Origin: Chryseobacterium cheonjiense
GTDB lineage: Bacteria; Bacteroidota; Bacteroidia; Flavobacteriales; Weeksellaceae
Assembly: GCF_012927265.1 (NCBI RefSeq)
Contig: NZ_JABBGF010000003.1
Coordinates: 558,001-622,000 of the forward strand
DNA: 64,000 bases
Direction of reading: 5' to 3'
Within the stretch, counting starts at the first letter, position 1. The number at the start of each line of letters is the position of its first letter. A model generated the notes under the pieces. That model worked only from the letters and a program-made list of their open reading frames with translations, ran no database searches and had not been told where the DNA came from. Below are positions 51,250-59,070 of this stretch, piece by piece. A program made the position numbers and the translations under genes.

Positions 51250-52335
51250 TTAATTAATCACCGCATTGATTTTCTGCCATAAGACATCATCAAAATCGGA
51301 CAGGGCAAGATTTACATTGTCGGCAGCGTCACCCATTCTGATGATGACCAGTTTTTTACCCGGAACAACGTATATTTTCTGGTCATTTTTGCCTAAAGCA
51401 CAAAACATATCATCCGGTGCGCTGGGAATCAATTTTCCATTAAACTGAAACTGGGTCTGCGGAAGATGATAACTCGATTTACCGTTGAGCCACCAAAGGT
51501 ATCCGTATGCTAAATTGATATTCTGCGAAGTATTTGTTGCGCTTTGAAAATAGGCGGAGTTGATGATCTGGTTGCTGTTCCAGTTACCATTATTTAAAGC
51601 CAATAAGCCGAAACGGGCCATGCTTCTGGTCGTACTCCAGTAAACACTGTTGTCACCGCTTTGAACCCAGTTTCCGGTCATTCCTATTTTATCCCTCAGT
51701 TTGGTGTTGAAATATTGGGTCCAGGTTTGTCCTGTGGCGGCTGCCACTACATCCTGCAGCTTTACATAAACATTATGATAGGCCCATCGTGTTCCTGCAT
51801 CAGCCTTATATTTTAAATTGGCAGGACTTACATCATCGCCAAGGCTGTCGTCCAGCCCTGAAGTCATGGTCAGCAGATTTTTGCAGGTAATTAAATTCTC
51901 TTTGGCTAAAGGAGCGCTCGTCCAGCCTGTTCCGATATAAGCTGAAACTTTATTGTTGATATTTAAAAAACCTTCCTGTTCGGCAATGCCGGTTACGGTT
52001 GAGGTTAAGGTCTTTCCGGCACTGGCCCAATACCATGGCGTTGTTGCCGTGTGTCCCGAAAAATAATTCTCCATCACAATTCTGCCATTTTGAAGAATCA
52101 TAAAACTTTTTGAATTTTTTTGCTGAAGATAATTCAGCAGATCCTGGATTTTCTCCTGGTGCCATCCCAATGAAGATACAGATTTTGTTTCCCAGACGTC
52201 ACTGTTGGACGGTGGAAAGTACATAGATTCTGGAGATGAGGGACTTTCAGTCTGTGGGTTTTCTCCGGAATCATCCTGACCGCAGGCAATCATTGAAAAA
52301 CAGGCAAGAACAAAGAGTAAAGATTTTAATTTCAT
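51250..52335 (-). CDS. Serine hydrolase (beta-lactamase/class C-like) lipoprotein
   Basis: 361 residues. The lipoprotein signal is MKLKSLLFVLACFSMIAC with lipobox Cys18, then GQDDSGENPQTESPSSP. The catalytic motif SxxK is SAGK in WYWASAGKTLTS (about 105-108) and the Tyr motif is YHN in RWAYHNVYVKL. This is the pfam Beta-lactamase (class C / D-aminopeptidase/esterase) family, whose members are more often esterases or peptidases than true beta-lactamases. It is anchored to a membrane and faces the periplasm or surface. It is convergent with the PLD-like gene. Confidence 0.91.
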   Translation of the reverse strand: MKLKSLLFVLACFSMIACGQDDSGENPQTESPSSPESMYFPPSNSDVWETKSVSSLGWHQEKIQDLLNYLQQKNSKSFMILQNGRIVMENYFSGHTATTPWYWASAGKTLTSTVTGIAEQEGFLNINNKVSAYIGTGWTSAPLAKENLITCKNLLTMTSGLDDSLGDDVSPANLKYKADAGTRWAYHNVYVKLQDVVAAATGQTWTQYFNTKLRDKIGMTGNWVQSGDNSVYWSTTRSMARFGLLALNNGNWNSNQIINSAYFQSATNTSQNINLAYGYLWWLNGKSSYHLPQTQFQFNGKLIPSAPDDMFCALGKNDQKIYVVPGKKLVIIRMGDAADNVNLALSDFDDVLWQKINAVIN

Positions 52336-52435
52336 ATAAAGCTGATTTACATTCAGACTTTAGATGAGATCATATCACAGAGGTTAAATTTAAATAATAA
52401 AAACAGTGAATGTTTGAATATTTAATAATGATATA

Positions 52436-53458
52436 TTATTTCTGATGGGATATAATAAAGTTTATCATCTCGTCGGTAAGGCGATCCAGATAGCTTTTAT
52501 CGGTAGTTCCAAAACCATGAATTCCGTCTTCTACAACAATTAACTGGTTCTCAATATTATTTTTTTCCAACTTTTTCACCAGTCTCTTAGAATGTTTTAA
52601 AGGAGCAACTTTGTCTTTATTTCCATGAAGGATAAATGTGGGAACACCATGCTCAGTATCATTTATTGGAGAAACGGTTTCAAGATAATCGATAGCCTTT
52701 CTTTTTTCCGTATTGATATCATAACCCGAAATTCCATAAACCAGCTTTTCCCTGATTTCCACAATCGGTTTAAAAAAGAGTCCGACAATGGATACCGGAA
52801 CTTTTCCTAATCTGGTGTGCAGCAGCTTATTCAAATCAGTCGGACCGAAATTATCAACCACATAATTTACTTTTGCAGAATAGGCTGAAAGCTCCGGGCT
52901 GCCGGTATATTCGCTGTCACTGGTATAAGCGGCAAGCAGCGATAAATGCGCCCCGGAAGAAACTCCGAAATAACCTATATTATTTTCATCAAAATTATAT
53001 TTTTCAGCATTTTTCCTTACCCAGCGTACTGCATCTTTTGTATCTTCAACAGGAAGTGGAAAATGCACTTTGTCACTTACCAGCGTATATTCTATACTGA
53101 TAACTGCAAAATTCTTCTCAATCAGTTTTGCAATAAAATTTTCGATGTAATTATTTGCCCTTACGATCTTGTCGCCTTTTGCCCATGCTCCGCCGTGGAC
53201 GTAAATTACTACTGGCAATTTTCCGGAGGCTGGAGTTTTAGGCCTGTATATATCTAATGAAACCGGAGTTCCCACGCTGTTTGTTTTGTAAACTATATTT
53301 TCAGAGAAAAGTGCTTTTTCAGGAAGAATTGTGCTGGGAGGATTTTTGGTCTCCGGCAGTTCCTGTGCATGGCTGAAGGTAAAAAGGTTTAAAGAGAAAA
53401 CAAAAAACAGGTTTATCATAAACCTGCTGAATAATTTATGGTTCGTGGGAAAATTCAT
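52436..53458 (-). CDS. Secreted alpha/beta hydrolase (esterase/lipase-like)
   Basis: 340 residues from the ATG at 53458, chosen so that NHKLFSRFMINLFFVFSLNLFTFSHA acts as a signal peptide; ATGs at 53485 and 53512 are possible. The oxyanion region is VIYVHGGAWAKGDK, the nucleophile elbow FGVSSGAHLSLLAAY, and the acid/histidine region TFILHGNKDKVAPL and DGIHGFG. It belongs to the HSL-like esterase fold with an inserted lid (about 190-260). It is distinct from the two other hydrolases at 49464 and 54836. Confidence 0.88.
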   Translation of the reverse strand: MNFPTNHKLFSRFMINLFFVFSLNLFTFSHAQELPETKNPPSTILPEKALFSENIVYKTNSVGTPVSLDIYRPKTPASGKLPVVIYVHGGAWAKGDKIVRANNYIENFIAKLIEKNFAVISIEYTLVSDKVHFPLPVEDTKDAVRWVRKNAEKYNFDENNIGYFGVSSGAHLSLLAAYTSDSEYTGSPELSAYSAKVNYVVDNFGPTDLNKLLHTRLGKVPVSIVGLFFKPIVEIREKLVYGISGYDINTEKRKAIDYLETVSPINDTEHGVPTFILHGNKDKVAPLKHSKRLVKKLEKNNIENQLIVVEDGIHGFGTTDKSYLDRLTDEMINFIISHQK

Positions 53459-53534
53459 AGAATAGATTATTGCTGAGTTATTCATTCTCAAACCCCTCAA
53501 AAACTTTACCAAAAAAATACTGCTTTAACTGAAC

Positions 53535-53918
53535 TTAAAGAATAAGCTCGTCAAAGAGCTTTTCAAACGTCTTCTCAAGATCTTTTGATTTTCCCGGATG
53601 AGGTCTTGAAGTCTGCACTACTGAGCTTCTTACCGCTGTCAGCCATCGGAAACGGTCAGGGATGTCAAGTTGTGCAATAGGTCCGCCGTCTTTGTCTCCA
53701 TCAGCAATTTTCTGGAAACTTTTAAGATTCTGGAGAATATCATCATAGTCCAGCTTGCTGCGCATTAATCTGAATTTATCAGGACACAGGTAATAGGCTA
53801 CCCGAATATATTTTTCCTTCTTCGAGAACATAATCAGCCCGATGTTGAAAAATTCTTCTCTTTCAACTTTAGGCACCAAACGTATCACGGCATATTCGTA
53901 AATTTTATCCTCTTGCAT
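53535..53918 (-). CDS. DUF3037 protein, partner of HipA-like kinase
   Basis: 127 residues, matching the DUF3037 family by EYAVIRLVPKVEREEFFNIGLIMFSKKEKYIRVAYYL at the start and SRPHPGKSKDLEKTFEKLFDELIL at the end. It has no catalytic motif that I recognise. It overlaps the 3' end of the HipA-like kinase gene by 14 bp, and the two families are usually found together, so they likely work together. Confidence 0.87.
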   Translation of the reverse strand: MQEDKIYEYAVIRLVPKVEREEFFNIGLIMFSKKEKYIRVAYYLCPDKFRLMRSKLDYDDILQNLKSFQKIADGDKDGGPIAQLDIPDRFRWLTAVRSSVVQTSRPHPGKSKDLEKTFEKLFDELIL

Positions 53919-54678
53919 TTTTGGCTTCGTTTAAAAAGATTTCAGAATGTTCCAGTCTTGTTTTCAGGAAATTAAAATAAATTTCCCGGATTTCTTCCGG
54001 GCTTTCGTCCGCATCTTCCCAATGCAGCCAGTCTTCCGGGATGAGGTTTACGATTTCCCGGAAAATATTTTCGTTCAAAGCTTCTTTTGCCAATCGGTTT
54101 GCTTCGTCGAGTTTTGTGGCCTGTGGCAGAAGAACGTGATCTTTAACGTATTTAAAAGGTGTTTTTGCAGCAGTATCAAAATTCTGCCAGGAATGATGGA
54201 AATAAAAGGATGCACCATTATCAATCACCCATAATTCTTTATGCCACATCAAAAGATTGGTATTCTTGAAAGTACGGTCGATATTAGTAATGAAAGCATC
54301 CAGCCAAACGATTTTTGATGCCAGCAGCGGATCGATTTTTACACTTGGATCGTAAGCAATAGATTCGGAAAGGTAATGAAGGCCAAGATTAAGACCTTCT
54401 GAGAATTTTAATAAATCCTGAATTTCTTCATCTGCTTCAGTCCTTCCGAAATCGACGTCGAGGTTTACAAAAACAAGCTCGGGAATCTGTAATCCTAAAG
54501 CTTCGGTGATTTTTCCGCCTAAAAGTTCGGAAATCAGCATTTTAACACCGTGACCCGCACCACGGAATTTTAAAACATATTTAAAATCATCATCAGCTTC
54601 TGCCAGAGCGGGGAGAGAACCTCCTTCCCGAAGAGGCAGGATGTAACGCATGACCGTGACTGTTCTTAAATTCAACAT
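53905..54678 (-). CDS. HipA-like Ser/Thr kinase domain protein (HipA_3)
   Basis: 257 residues. The kinase-like core has REGGSLPALAEADDDFKYVLKFRGAGHG as a glycine-rich/ATP and lysine region, and a catalytic-loop-like WLDAFITNIDRTFKNTNLL with the metal-binding VIDNGASFYF. It lacks the HipA N-terminal domain and an adjacent HipB-like DNA-binding gene; the partner is DUF3037 instead. Start ATG at 54678 agrees with homologues beginning MLNLRTV-like and with a -7 box 4 nt before it. No target is known. Confidence 0.87.
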   Translation of the reverse strand: MLNLRTVTVMRYILPLREGGSLPALAEADDDFKYVLKFRGAGHGVKMLISELLGGKITEALGLQIPELVFVNLDVDFGRTEADEEIQDLLKFSEGLNLGLHYLSESIAYDPSVKIDPLLASKIVWLDAFITNIDRTFKNTNLLMWHKELWVIDNGASFYFHHSWQNFDTAAKTPFKYVKDHVLLPQATKLDEANRLAKEALNENIFREIVNLIPEDWLHWEDADESPEEIREIYFNFLKTRLEHSEIFLNEAKNARG

Positions 54679-54682
54679 ACGG

Positions 54683-54690
54683 CAAAAATA
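54683..54690 (-). promoter_or_regulatory. -7 promoter box abutting the HipA-like start codon
   Basis: The minus strand reads TATTTTTG, then CCGT, then ATG at 54678: a 4-nt spacing. Confidence 0.5.
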
Positions 54691-54835
54691 AGATTTTTAC
54701 TTTGTGTTTATTCTAATTATGCTATTTTTAGGTAAAAATAATCTCACTATTAAAATTTATCTTATATATATTTTTAAAAAAAAGTCGGGAAATTTTTCGA
54801 GTTTGAGATATTTAAAGTTTAAAAAACAATAAAAA

Positions 54836-55684
54836 ATGAAGGTCACAAAAAAGCAGAATATTATTATTTCAAACCCTGAAACCAAAGATTTTCTTGCGGA
54901 TGCATTTTATCCCGAAGAAGAAAAACAATTACCGCTTGTTATTTTTGTACACGGCTATAAAGGCTATAAAGACTGGGGAGCGTGGGATTTGATGGCGGAG
55001 AAATTTGCAGAAGCAGGATTTTTCTTTGTTAAATTTAATTTTTCGCATAACGGAACTACCATTGAAGATTCCCATAATTTTGCTGATCTTGAGTCATTTG
55101 GGAACAATAATTATTCAAAAGAACTTTCGGATCTTGGAGTCGTAATCGATTATTTCAGCAAAAATGAAAAGGTTGATGCGCATAAAATCATCTTAATCGG
55201 ACACAGCAGGGGAGGCGGGATTTCTATTATTAAAACGTATGAAGATGAAAGGATCAATGGTTTAATTACGCTGGCAAGCGTCGATTCTCTGGATCGTTTT
55301 CCTAAAAATGAAGCTTTTGAGGAGTGGAAAAAGTCGGGTGTTTATTTTGCTACGAATGGTCGTACAAAACAGGAAATGCCCCATTATTATCAGTTTTATG
55401 AAGATTACGAGAAAGACATACACCGTTTTGATGTAGAAAGAGCAACCGAAATGGCTAAAGCTCATTTTCTGATTATTCACGGAACTAAAGATGAAAGTGT
55501 GAGTGTGAAAAGTGCGGAGCATCTTCATATTCTGCATCCGAATTCCGAGATATTTTTAATAGAAAATGCAGATCATACTTTTGGGGCAAAAGAACCTTGG
55601 GAAAAGCCTGTTTTACCAGATGATCTCAATGCTGCTGTTGAGAAAAGTATTGAATTTATCAGAGAGAAAATAGTCAGAGAATAA
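54836..55684 (+). CDS. Alpha/beta hydrolase (dienelactone-hydrolase-like or esterase)
   Basis: 282 residues, without a signal peptide, so cytoplasmic. The oxyanion stretch is VHGYKGYKDWGAWDLMAEKFAEAG, the nucleophile elbow GHSRGGGISII, and the acid and histidine FLIIHGTKDESV and ENADHTFGAKEPW. It resembles the YqiA/2-hydroxymuconate-semialdehyde-hydrolase-like or alpha/beta fold hydrolases with unknown substrate. It is divergent from the HipA-like gene and convergent with the flavin reductase gene through a bidirectional terminator. Confidence 0.9.
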   Translation: MKVTKKQNIIISNPETKDFLADAFYPEEEKQLPLVIFVHGYKGYKDWGAWDLMAEKFAEAGFFFVKFNFSHNGTTIEDSHNFADLESFGNNNYSKELSDLGVVIDYFSKNEKVDAHKIILIGHSRGGGISIIKTYEDERINGLITLASVDSLDRFPKNEAFEEWKKSGVYFATNGRTKQEMPHYYQFYEDYEKDIHRFDVERATEMAKAHFLIIHGTKDESVSVKSAEHLHILHPNSEIFLIENADHTFGAKEPWEKPVLPDDLNAAVEKSIEFIREKIVRE

Positions 55685-55687
55685 CAT

Positions 55688-55717
55688 AAAAAGGAGTGAA
55701 AATTTTCACTCCTTTTT
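55688..55717. terminator. Bidirectional terminator between hydrolase and flavin reductase genes
   Basis: A perfect 15-bp palindrome AAAAAGGAGTGAAAA / TTTTCACTCCTTTTT between convergent genes. Confidence 0.8.
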
Positions 55718-56539
55718 TTATTTAATTAAAAGCTTCCATGCTTCATCGATCTTACTTTCCAGCAGCAGTTGCTGTGCATTTTTGTGTATTGTTTCGTCAC
55801 TATGGTAATCTCCTTCCGGAAGAACTTCTACATTAGCAAGCATCCCAAGGTCATTTCCCGTAAATACATTGCTGAATTTTATTTGATCGGGAAGAAGATC
55901 AAACCCAATCCCTTTTGTTACCAATGGTTTCGGAACTTCAAAAAGATTGTTTTCATTATTCCTAGAATACCAGTTGCTTCCCAGTCGCGCGACCATATCA
56001 AGCTTTGCCTGGTCGAGATTTCCCTCCTCATTCAGGTATTCTTCTCTGATGTGGATTTTCTGAACTTCACAGATTACAAGATTTCCGGCACCGCCCTGAT
56101 CTCCCAATGGTTTTACTTCCAGAACTTTACATTCGAAATTCACGGGGCATTCTTCAATTAATTTAGGCTGAACAAGATCTGCATCTTTCATAGTCAGTCC
56201 CGCTTTAATAAATTCATTTACACCTTCCTCATATTCTGTGGAAGCTAATGAAATCTGCTGAACAATCGGAAAATTTACGGTTCCGATTACTACTTCAGGA
56301 ACTTCCAGCACATTTTCCAGTGTATGTTTTGTTGTATTGTCACGTACTCTTCTCGAAGGGGAAAAGATCAGAATCGGAGGCACTGTGCTGAACATATTAA
56401 AAAAGCTGAACGGCGATAAATTGCTGTTCCCGTTTTTATCCACCGTCGACGCAAGGGCAATCGGACGCGGTGAAACAGCAGTCTGCATTACCGTCTGCAG
56501 CTGTACAGGTGTTATTTCGGATGGAATGAGTGTTTTCAT
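55718..56539 (-). CDS. Flavin reductase family protein (FMN-binding split barrel)
   Basis: 273 residues. The split barrel signature is AVSPRPIALASTVDKNGNSNLSPFSFFNMFSTVPPILIFSPS (fragments around 25-65), the pattern of DIM6/NTAB-type flavin reductases, with GTVNFPIVQQISLASTEYEEGVNEF. These reduce FMN with NAD(P)H for monooxygenases or act as oxidoreductases. It stands downstream of fahA on the same strand, separated only by the GxxExxY unit, so it may once have been the next gene of the tyrosine cluster. Confidence 0.9.
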   Translation of the reverse strand: MKTLIPSEITPVQLQTVMQTAVSPRPIALASTVDKNGNSNLSPFSFFNMFSTVPPILIFSPSRRVRDNTTKHTLENVLEVPEVVIGTVNFPIVQQISLASTEYEEGVNEFIKAGLTMKDADLVQPKLIEECPVNFECKVLEVKPLGDQGGAGNLVICEVQKIHIREEYLNEEGNLDQAKLDMVARLGSNWYSRNNENNLFEVPKPLVTKGIGFDLLPDQIKFSNVFTGNDLGMLANVEVLPEGDYHSDETIHKNAQQLLLESKIDEAWKLLIK

Positions 56540-56556
56540 TTTTCTCTTAATTGTAT

Positions 56557-57138
56557 CACATTAGTCACATTAGATTTTAAATTAAAGCTTGAAAATATTC
56601 TAGAACACATTAGATAGAAAATCAAGATTTCATTAACTGAGTTTTTCAAAATCTTTACTAACAAACGTTTCGGTCCCCTCACTGTATAAATTATAAACAT
56701 TAAAATTAATTAATATTGATTTCGGAACTTTGAGTAAGTTCATGTAATTCATAGTTTGTGCTTTATGAATTTTATGAAGTTCTTCAACCGATTTAATTTC
56801 TACTATAATCGCATGTTCGACCAAGAAATCACATTTTACTTTACAATTAATATTTAGATCTTTATAAATAAGCGGTATTTCGAGCTCACTTTTGTATTGA
56901 ATACCAAGCAAGTCAAACTCCCTTTCCAGACATTTGTGATAACATCTTCATATAGACCAGGGCCAACAACTTTATGAACTTCAATACATGCTCCAATTAT
57001 TTTGTATGTAAGTTCATTAACATATTTTTTTGTTAGTTTTTTCATCTGTTTGTGCTGTGGAAATGAAAATCGAAGATTTTCAATCTAATGTGTTCTTCTC
57101 TAACGTTTTTACGATAAAATCTCTTTGTGACTTATGTG
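56557..57138. mobile_element. Inverted-repeat-bounded unit enclosing a broken GxxExxY gene
   Basis: The two ends are imperfect inverted copies of each other over about 70 bp. The best blocks are 56557-56568 with 57127-57138 (11 of 12) and 56602-56623 with 57075-57096 (21 of 22). The segment between holds only the GxxExxY pseudogene, with no transposase. It lies between fahA and the flavin reductase gene. It looks like a non-autonomous mobile unit, although no target duplication was found. An 18-mer from its inner edge recurs at 12355-12372. Confidence 0.6.
56633..57045 (-). pseudogene. GxxExxY protein gene with a one-base frameshift
   Basis: The first part (MKKLTKKYVNELTYKIIGACIEVHKVVGPGLYEDV) is the GxxExxY family N-terminus. 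It then changes frame: after the GAA GAT GT codons one base is missing near 56941-56942, in an A run on the plus strand. The second part, from YHKCLEREFDLLGIQYKSE to the stop, continues in the other frame and has the CDFLVEHAIIVEIKS nuclease-like core. With one base restored the gene would have 137 codons plus stop, the usual family length. It may be a real pseudogene or a sequencing error. The family is PD-(D/E)XK-like and of unknown function. Confidence 0.85.
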
Positions 57139-57158
57139 TTTAATGTTTGATATTACAA

Positions 57159-58406
57159 TTATTTGGATGGAATAATTTTACCTGAAACTTCACCGAAGCC
57201 CACTCTTATCCCGTCTTTTTCAGCCCAGGCCTTCATCGTTACAGTATCATTATCATTGATGAATTTTCTTTCTTCGCCGTTGCTTAAAGTAATCGGATTC
57301 TGTCCTCTCCACGTCAGTTCAAGCATAGAACCGAAAGATTTCGGATCACTTCCTGAGATGGTTCCGCTGGCATACATATCACCCACCTCAACATTACATC
57401 CGTTTACGGTATGATGCGCCAATTGCTGGGTCATATTCCAGTACATATGCTTGTAGTTGCTTTCGCAGATCAGATTTTGTTCGCCGTTTTCAGGTTGAAT
57501 ATAGACTTCAAGACTGATGTCGTAATTTTTATCGCCTTCAAATTGTAAATATTCCAATACTTCAGGATCCTGTTTTGGGGAAACGGTTCTGAAAGGCTCC
57601 AGTGCTTCAAGGGTCACTACCCACGGAGAAACCGAAGATCCGAAGTTTTTAGCCAAAAATGGTCCTAACGGAACATATTCCCAAGATTGGATATCTCTGG
57701 CCGACCAGTCGTTGAAAATTACCATTCCGAAAATGGCATCTTCTGCTTCTTTGGTAGAAATGCTTTCGCCCATCTCCGTGTTTTTGTTAATAATGAATGC
57801 CATTTCCAGCTCAAAATCCAGCTGTTTAGAAGGTCCGAAAACAGGTTTTTCAACATCGGCGGGCTTAGTCTGCCCTTTGGGACGGTTGATCTCAGTTCCG
57901 GATACAACAATTGATGAAGCTCTTCCATGATATCCTACAGGAAGATGTTTCCAGTTGGGCAATAAAGCATTCGCAGGATCCCTAAACATTTTACCGACGT
58001 TTGTTGCATGTTCAATGCTGCTGTAGAAATCCGTGTAATTCGGGATGTGTACGGGCATCATCATTTTAACCTTATCCAGATCGTAGAATGCTTCTTCAAT
58101 GGTTTTTTCATCTTTAGACAAGATAGAATCTTCCTGCAGCAATTCCTGAATTTTCTGACGAACGGCATTGGTTATCGGTTTTCCAAGTTCAATAAACTCG
58201 TTTAAAGTGTAGGCTTCAAATACATTGTCAATCAAACCCTCTATTTCTTCGAAATATCCGTAATCATAAAGGGTTGCAAGATCAATGATCTGGTCTCCGA
58301 TTCTTGTACAGCACCCGATGTATTCTTTGTTGAAAACGGCTACTCCGAACGGAATATTATGAATGGAAAAATCTGAATCTGATGAATATTCTACAAATGA
58401 TTTCAT
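57159..58406 (-). CDS. fahA: Fumarylacetoacetase
   Basis: 415 residues (human enzyme 419). The N-terminal SH3-like domain (1 to about 120) precedes the catalytic FAH domain with DFYSSIEHATNVGKMFRDPANALLPNWKHLPVGYHGR, the metal-binding Glu/Asp residues in LDFELEMAFIINKNTEMGE and FNDWSARDIQ, and the GDMYASGTISGSDPKSFGS end. It splits fumarylacetoacetate to fumarate and acetoacetate, the last step of tyrosine degradation. It is on the same strand as hpd and hmgA, with two other genes between. Confidence 0.96.
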   Translation of the reverse strand: MKSFVEYSSDSDFSIHNIPFGVAVFNKEYIGCCTRIGDQIIDLATLYDYGYFEEIEGLIDNVFEAYTLNEFIELGKPITNAVRQKIQELLQEDSILSKDEKTIEEAFYDLDKVKMMMPVHIPNYTDFYSSIEHATNVGKMFRDPANALLPNWKHLPVGYHGRASSIVVSGTEINRPKGQTKPADVEKPVFGPSKQLDFELEMAFIINKNTEMGESISTKEAEDAIFGMVIFNDWSARDIQSWEYVPLGPFLAKNFGSSVSPWVVTLEALEPFRTVSPKQDPEVLEYLQFEGDKNYDISLEVYIQPENGEQNLICESNYKHMYWNMTQQLAHHTVNGCNVEVGDMYASGTISGSDPKSFGSMLELTWRGQNPITLSNGEERKFINDNDTVTMKAWAEKDGIRVGFGEVSGKIIPSK

Positions 58407-58518
58407 AATTTACAGTTTAGATGGATTTATTAAATCCGTTACAATTTTTAATTACATTATTTGAATCTTGTCCTCTGAGTATTGCAGCTTAACACTACTC
58501 AAAACAAAGTTCAGATAA

Positions 58519-59001
58519 TTATTTTTTAGATTTATTTTTAGATTGGTTACCGGATAATGCCGCCTCATCGATCCATCTCGCTTTTGTATTCACATCGATG
58601 AGATAGAGAATGTTGTCCTGTTTGGTAAGGAGTAATGTTTTGGTTAGCGGGATCGGAACTTTCTTGTTTTCCAACATGTCGGCTCTCAGAGAAATGATGT
58701 TTTTCTTTCTGATGATATCTCCCGAGAAAACATTAGAGGTGCTTTCGCCGGTTTTTTTGTCGTCGAATACTTCTACGTAAGTCGCTTTATTACCCTTGAT
58801 AATAATAAAATCTCTTTCCGTATGGTCTGCTTCATCTTTGATGAAAACAAATTTCTTATTGTCAATATTCACGGATTCCAGATTCTGATTGACACCCGAT
58901 CTTTCTTCAAGCCGGGTAAGGATCTGGTCCATTGTTCCGTACTGTGCTTTTGCAGTGAATATTGCACCGGCAAATAGAATTGCCAATAATGTTTTCCTCA
59001 T
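58519..59001 (-). CDS. Secreted protein of unknown function
   Basis: 160 residues from the ATG at 59001, chosen so that MRKTLLAILFAGAIFTAKAQ is a signal peptide. The mature part (YGTMDQILTRLEERSGVNQNL, then beta-rich stretches) carries no cysteine or known motif, and ends in a basic tail (NQSKNKSKK). I do not recognise the family. It is separated from hpd by a terminator and may be unrelated to the tyrosine pathway although it lies between hpd and fahA. Confidence 0.75.
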   Translation of the reverse strand: MRKTLLAILFAGAIFTAKAQYGTMDQILTRLEERSGVNQNLESVNIDNKKFVFIKDEADHTERDFIIIKGNKATYVEVFDDKKTGESTSNVFSGDIIRKKNIISLRADMLENKKVPIPLTKTLLLTKQDNILYLIDVNTKARWIDEAALSGNQSKNKSKK

Positions 59002-59019
59002 AATGATGTGTTTATAAAA

Positions 59020-59054
59020 AAGTTTTGTCAAGACTTTTGATCCTGACAAAACTT
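59020..59054 (-). terminator. Terminator of hpd
   Basis: A perfect 11-bp stem AAGTTTTGTCA / TGACAAAACTT is followed by TTTTTTTATA on the minus strand, 17 bp after the hpd stop. Confidence 0.75.
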
Positions 59055-59070
59055 GATATTGTTATTAAAA

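Noticed and set aside
51250..52335. True beta-lactamase resistance gene
   Set aside because: It has the SxxK and YxN motifs of class C, but many such lipoproteins are esterases or peptidases; resistance cannot be claimed.
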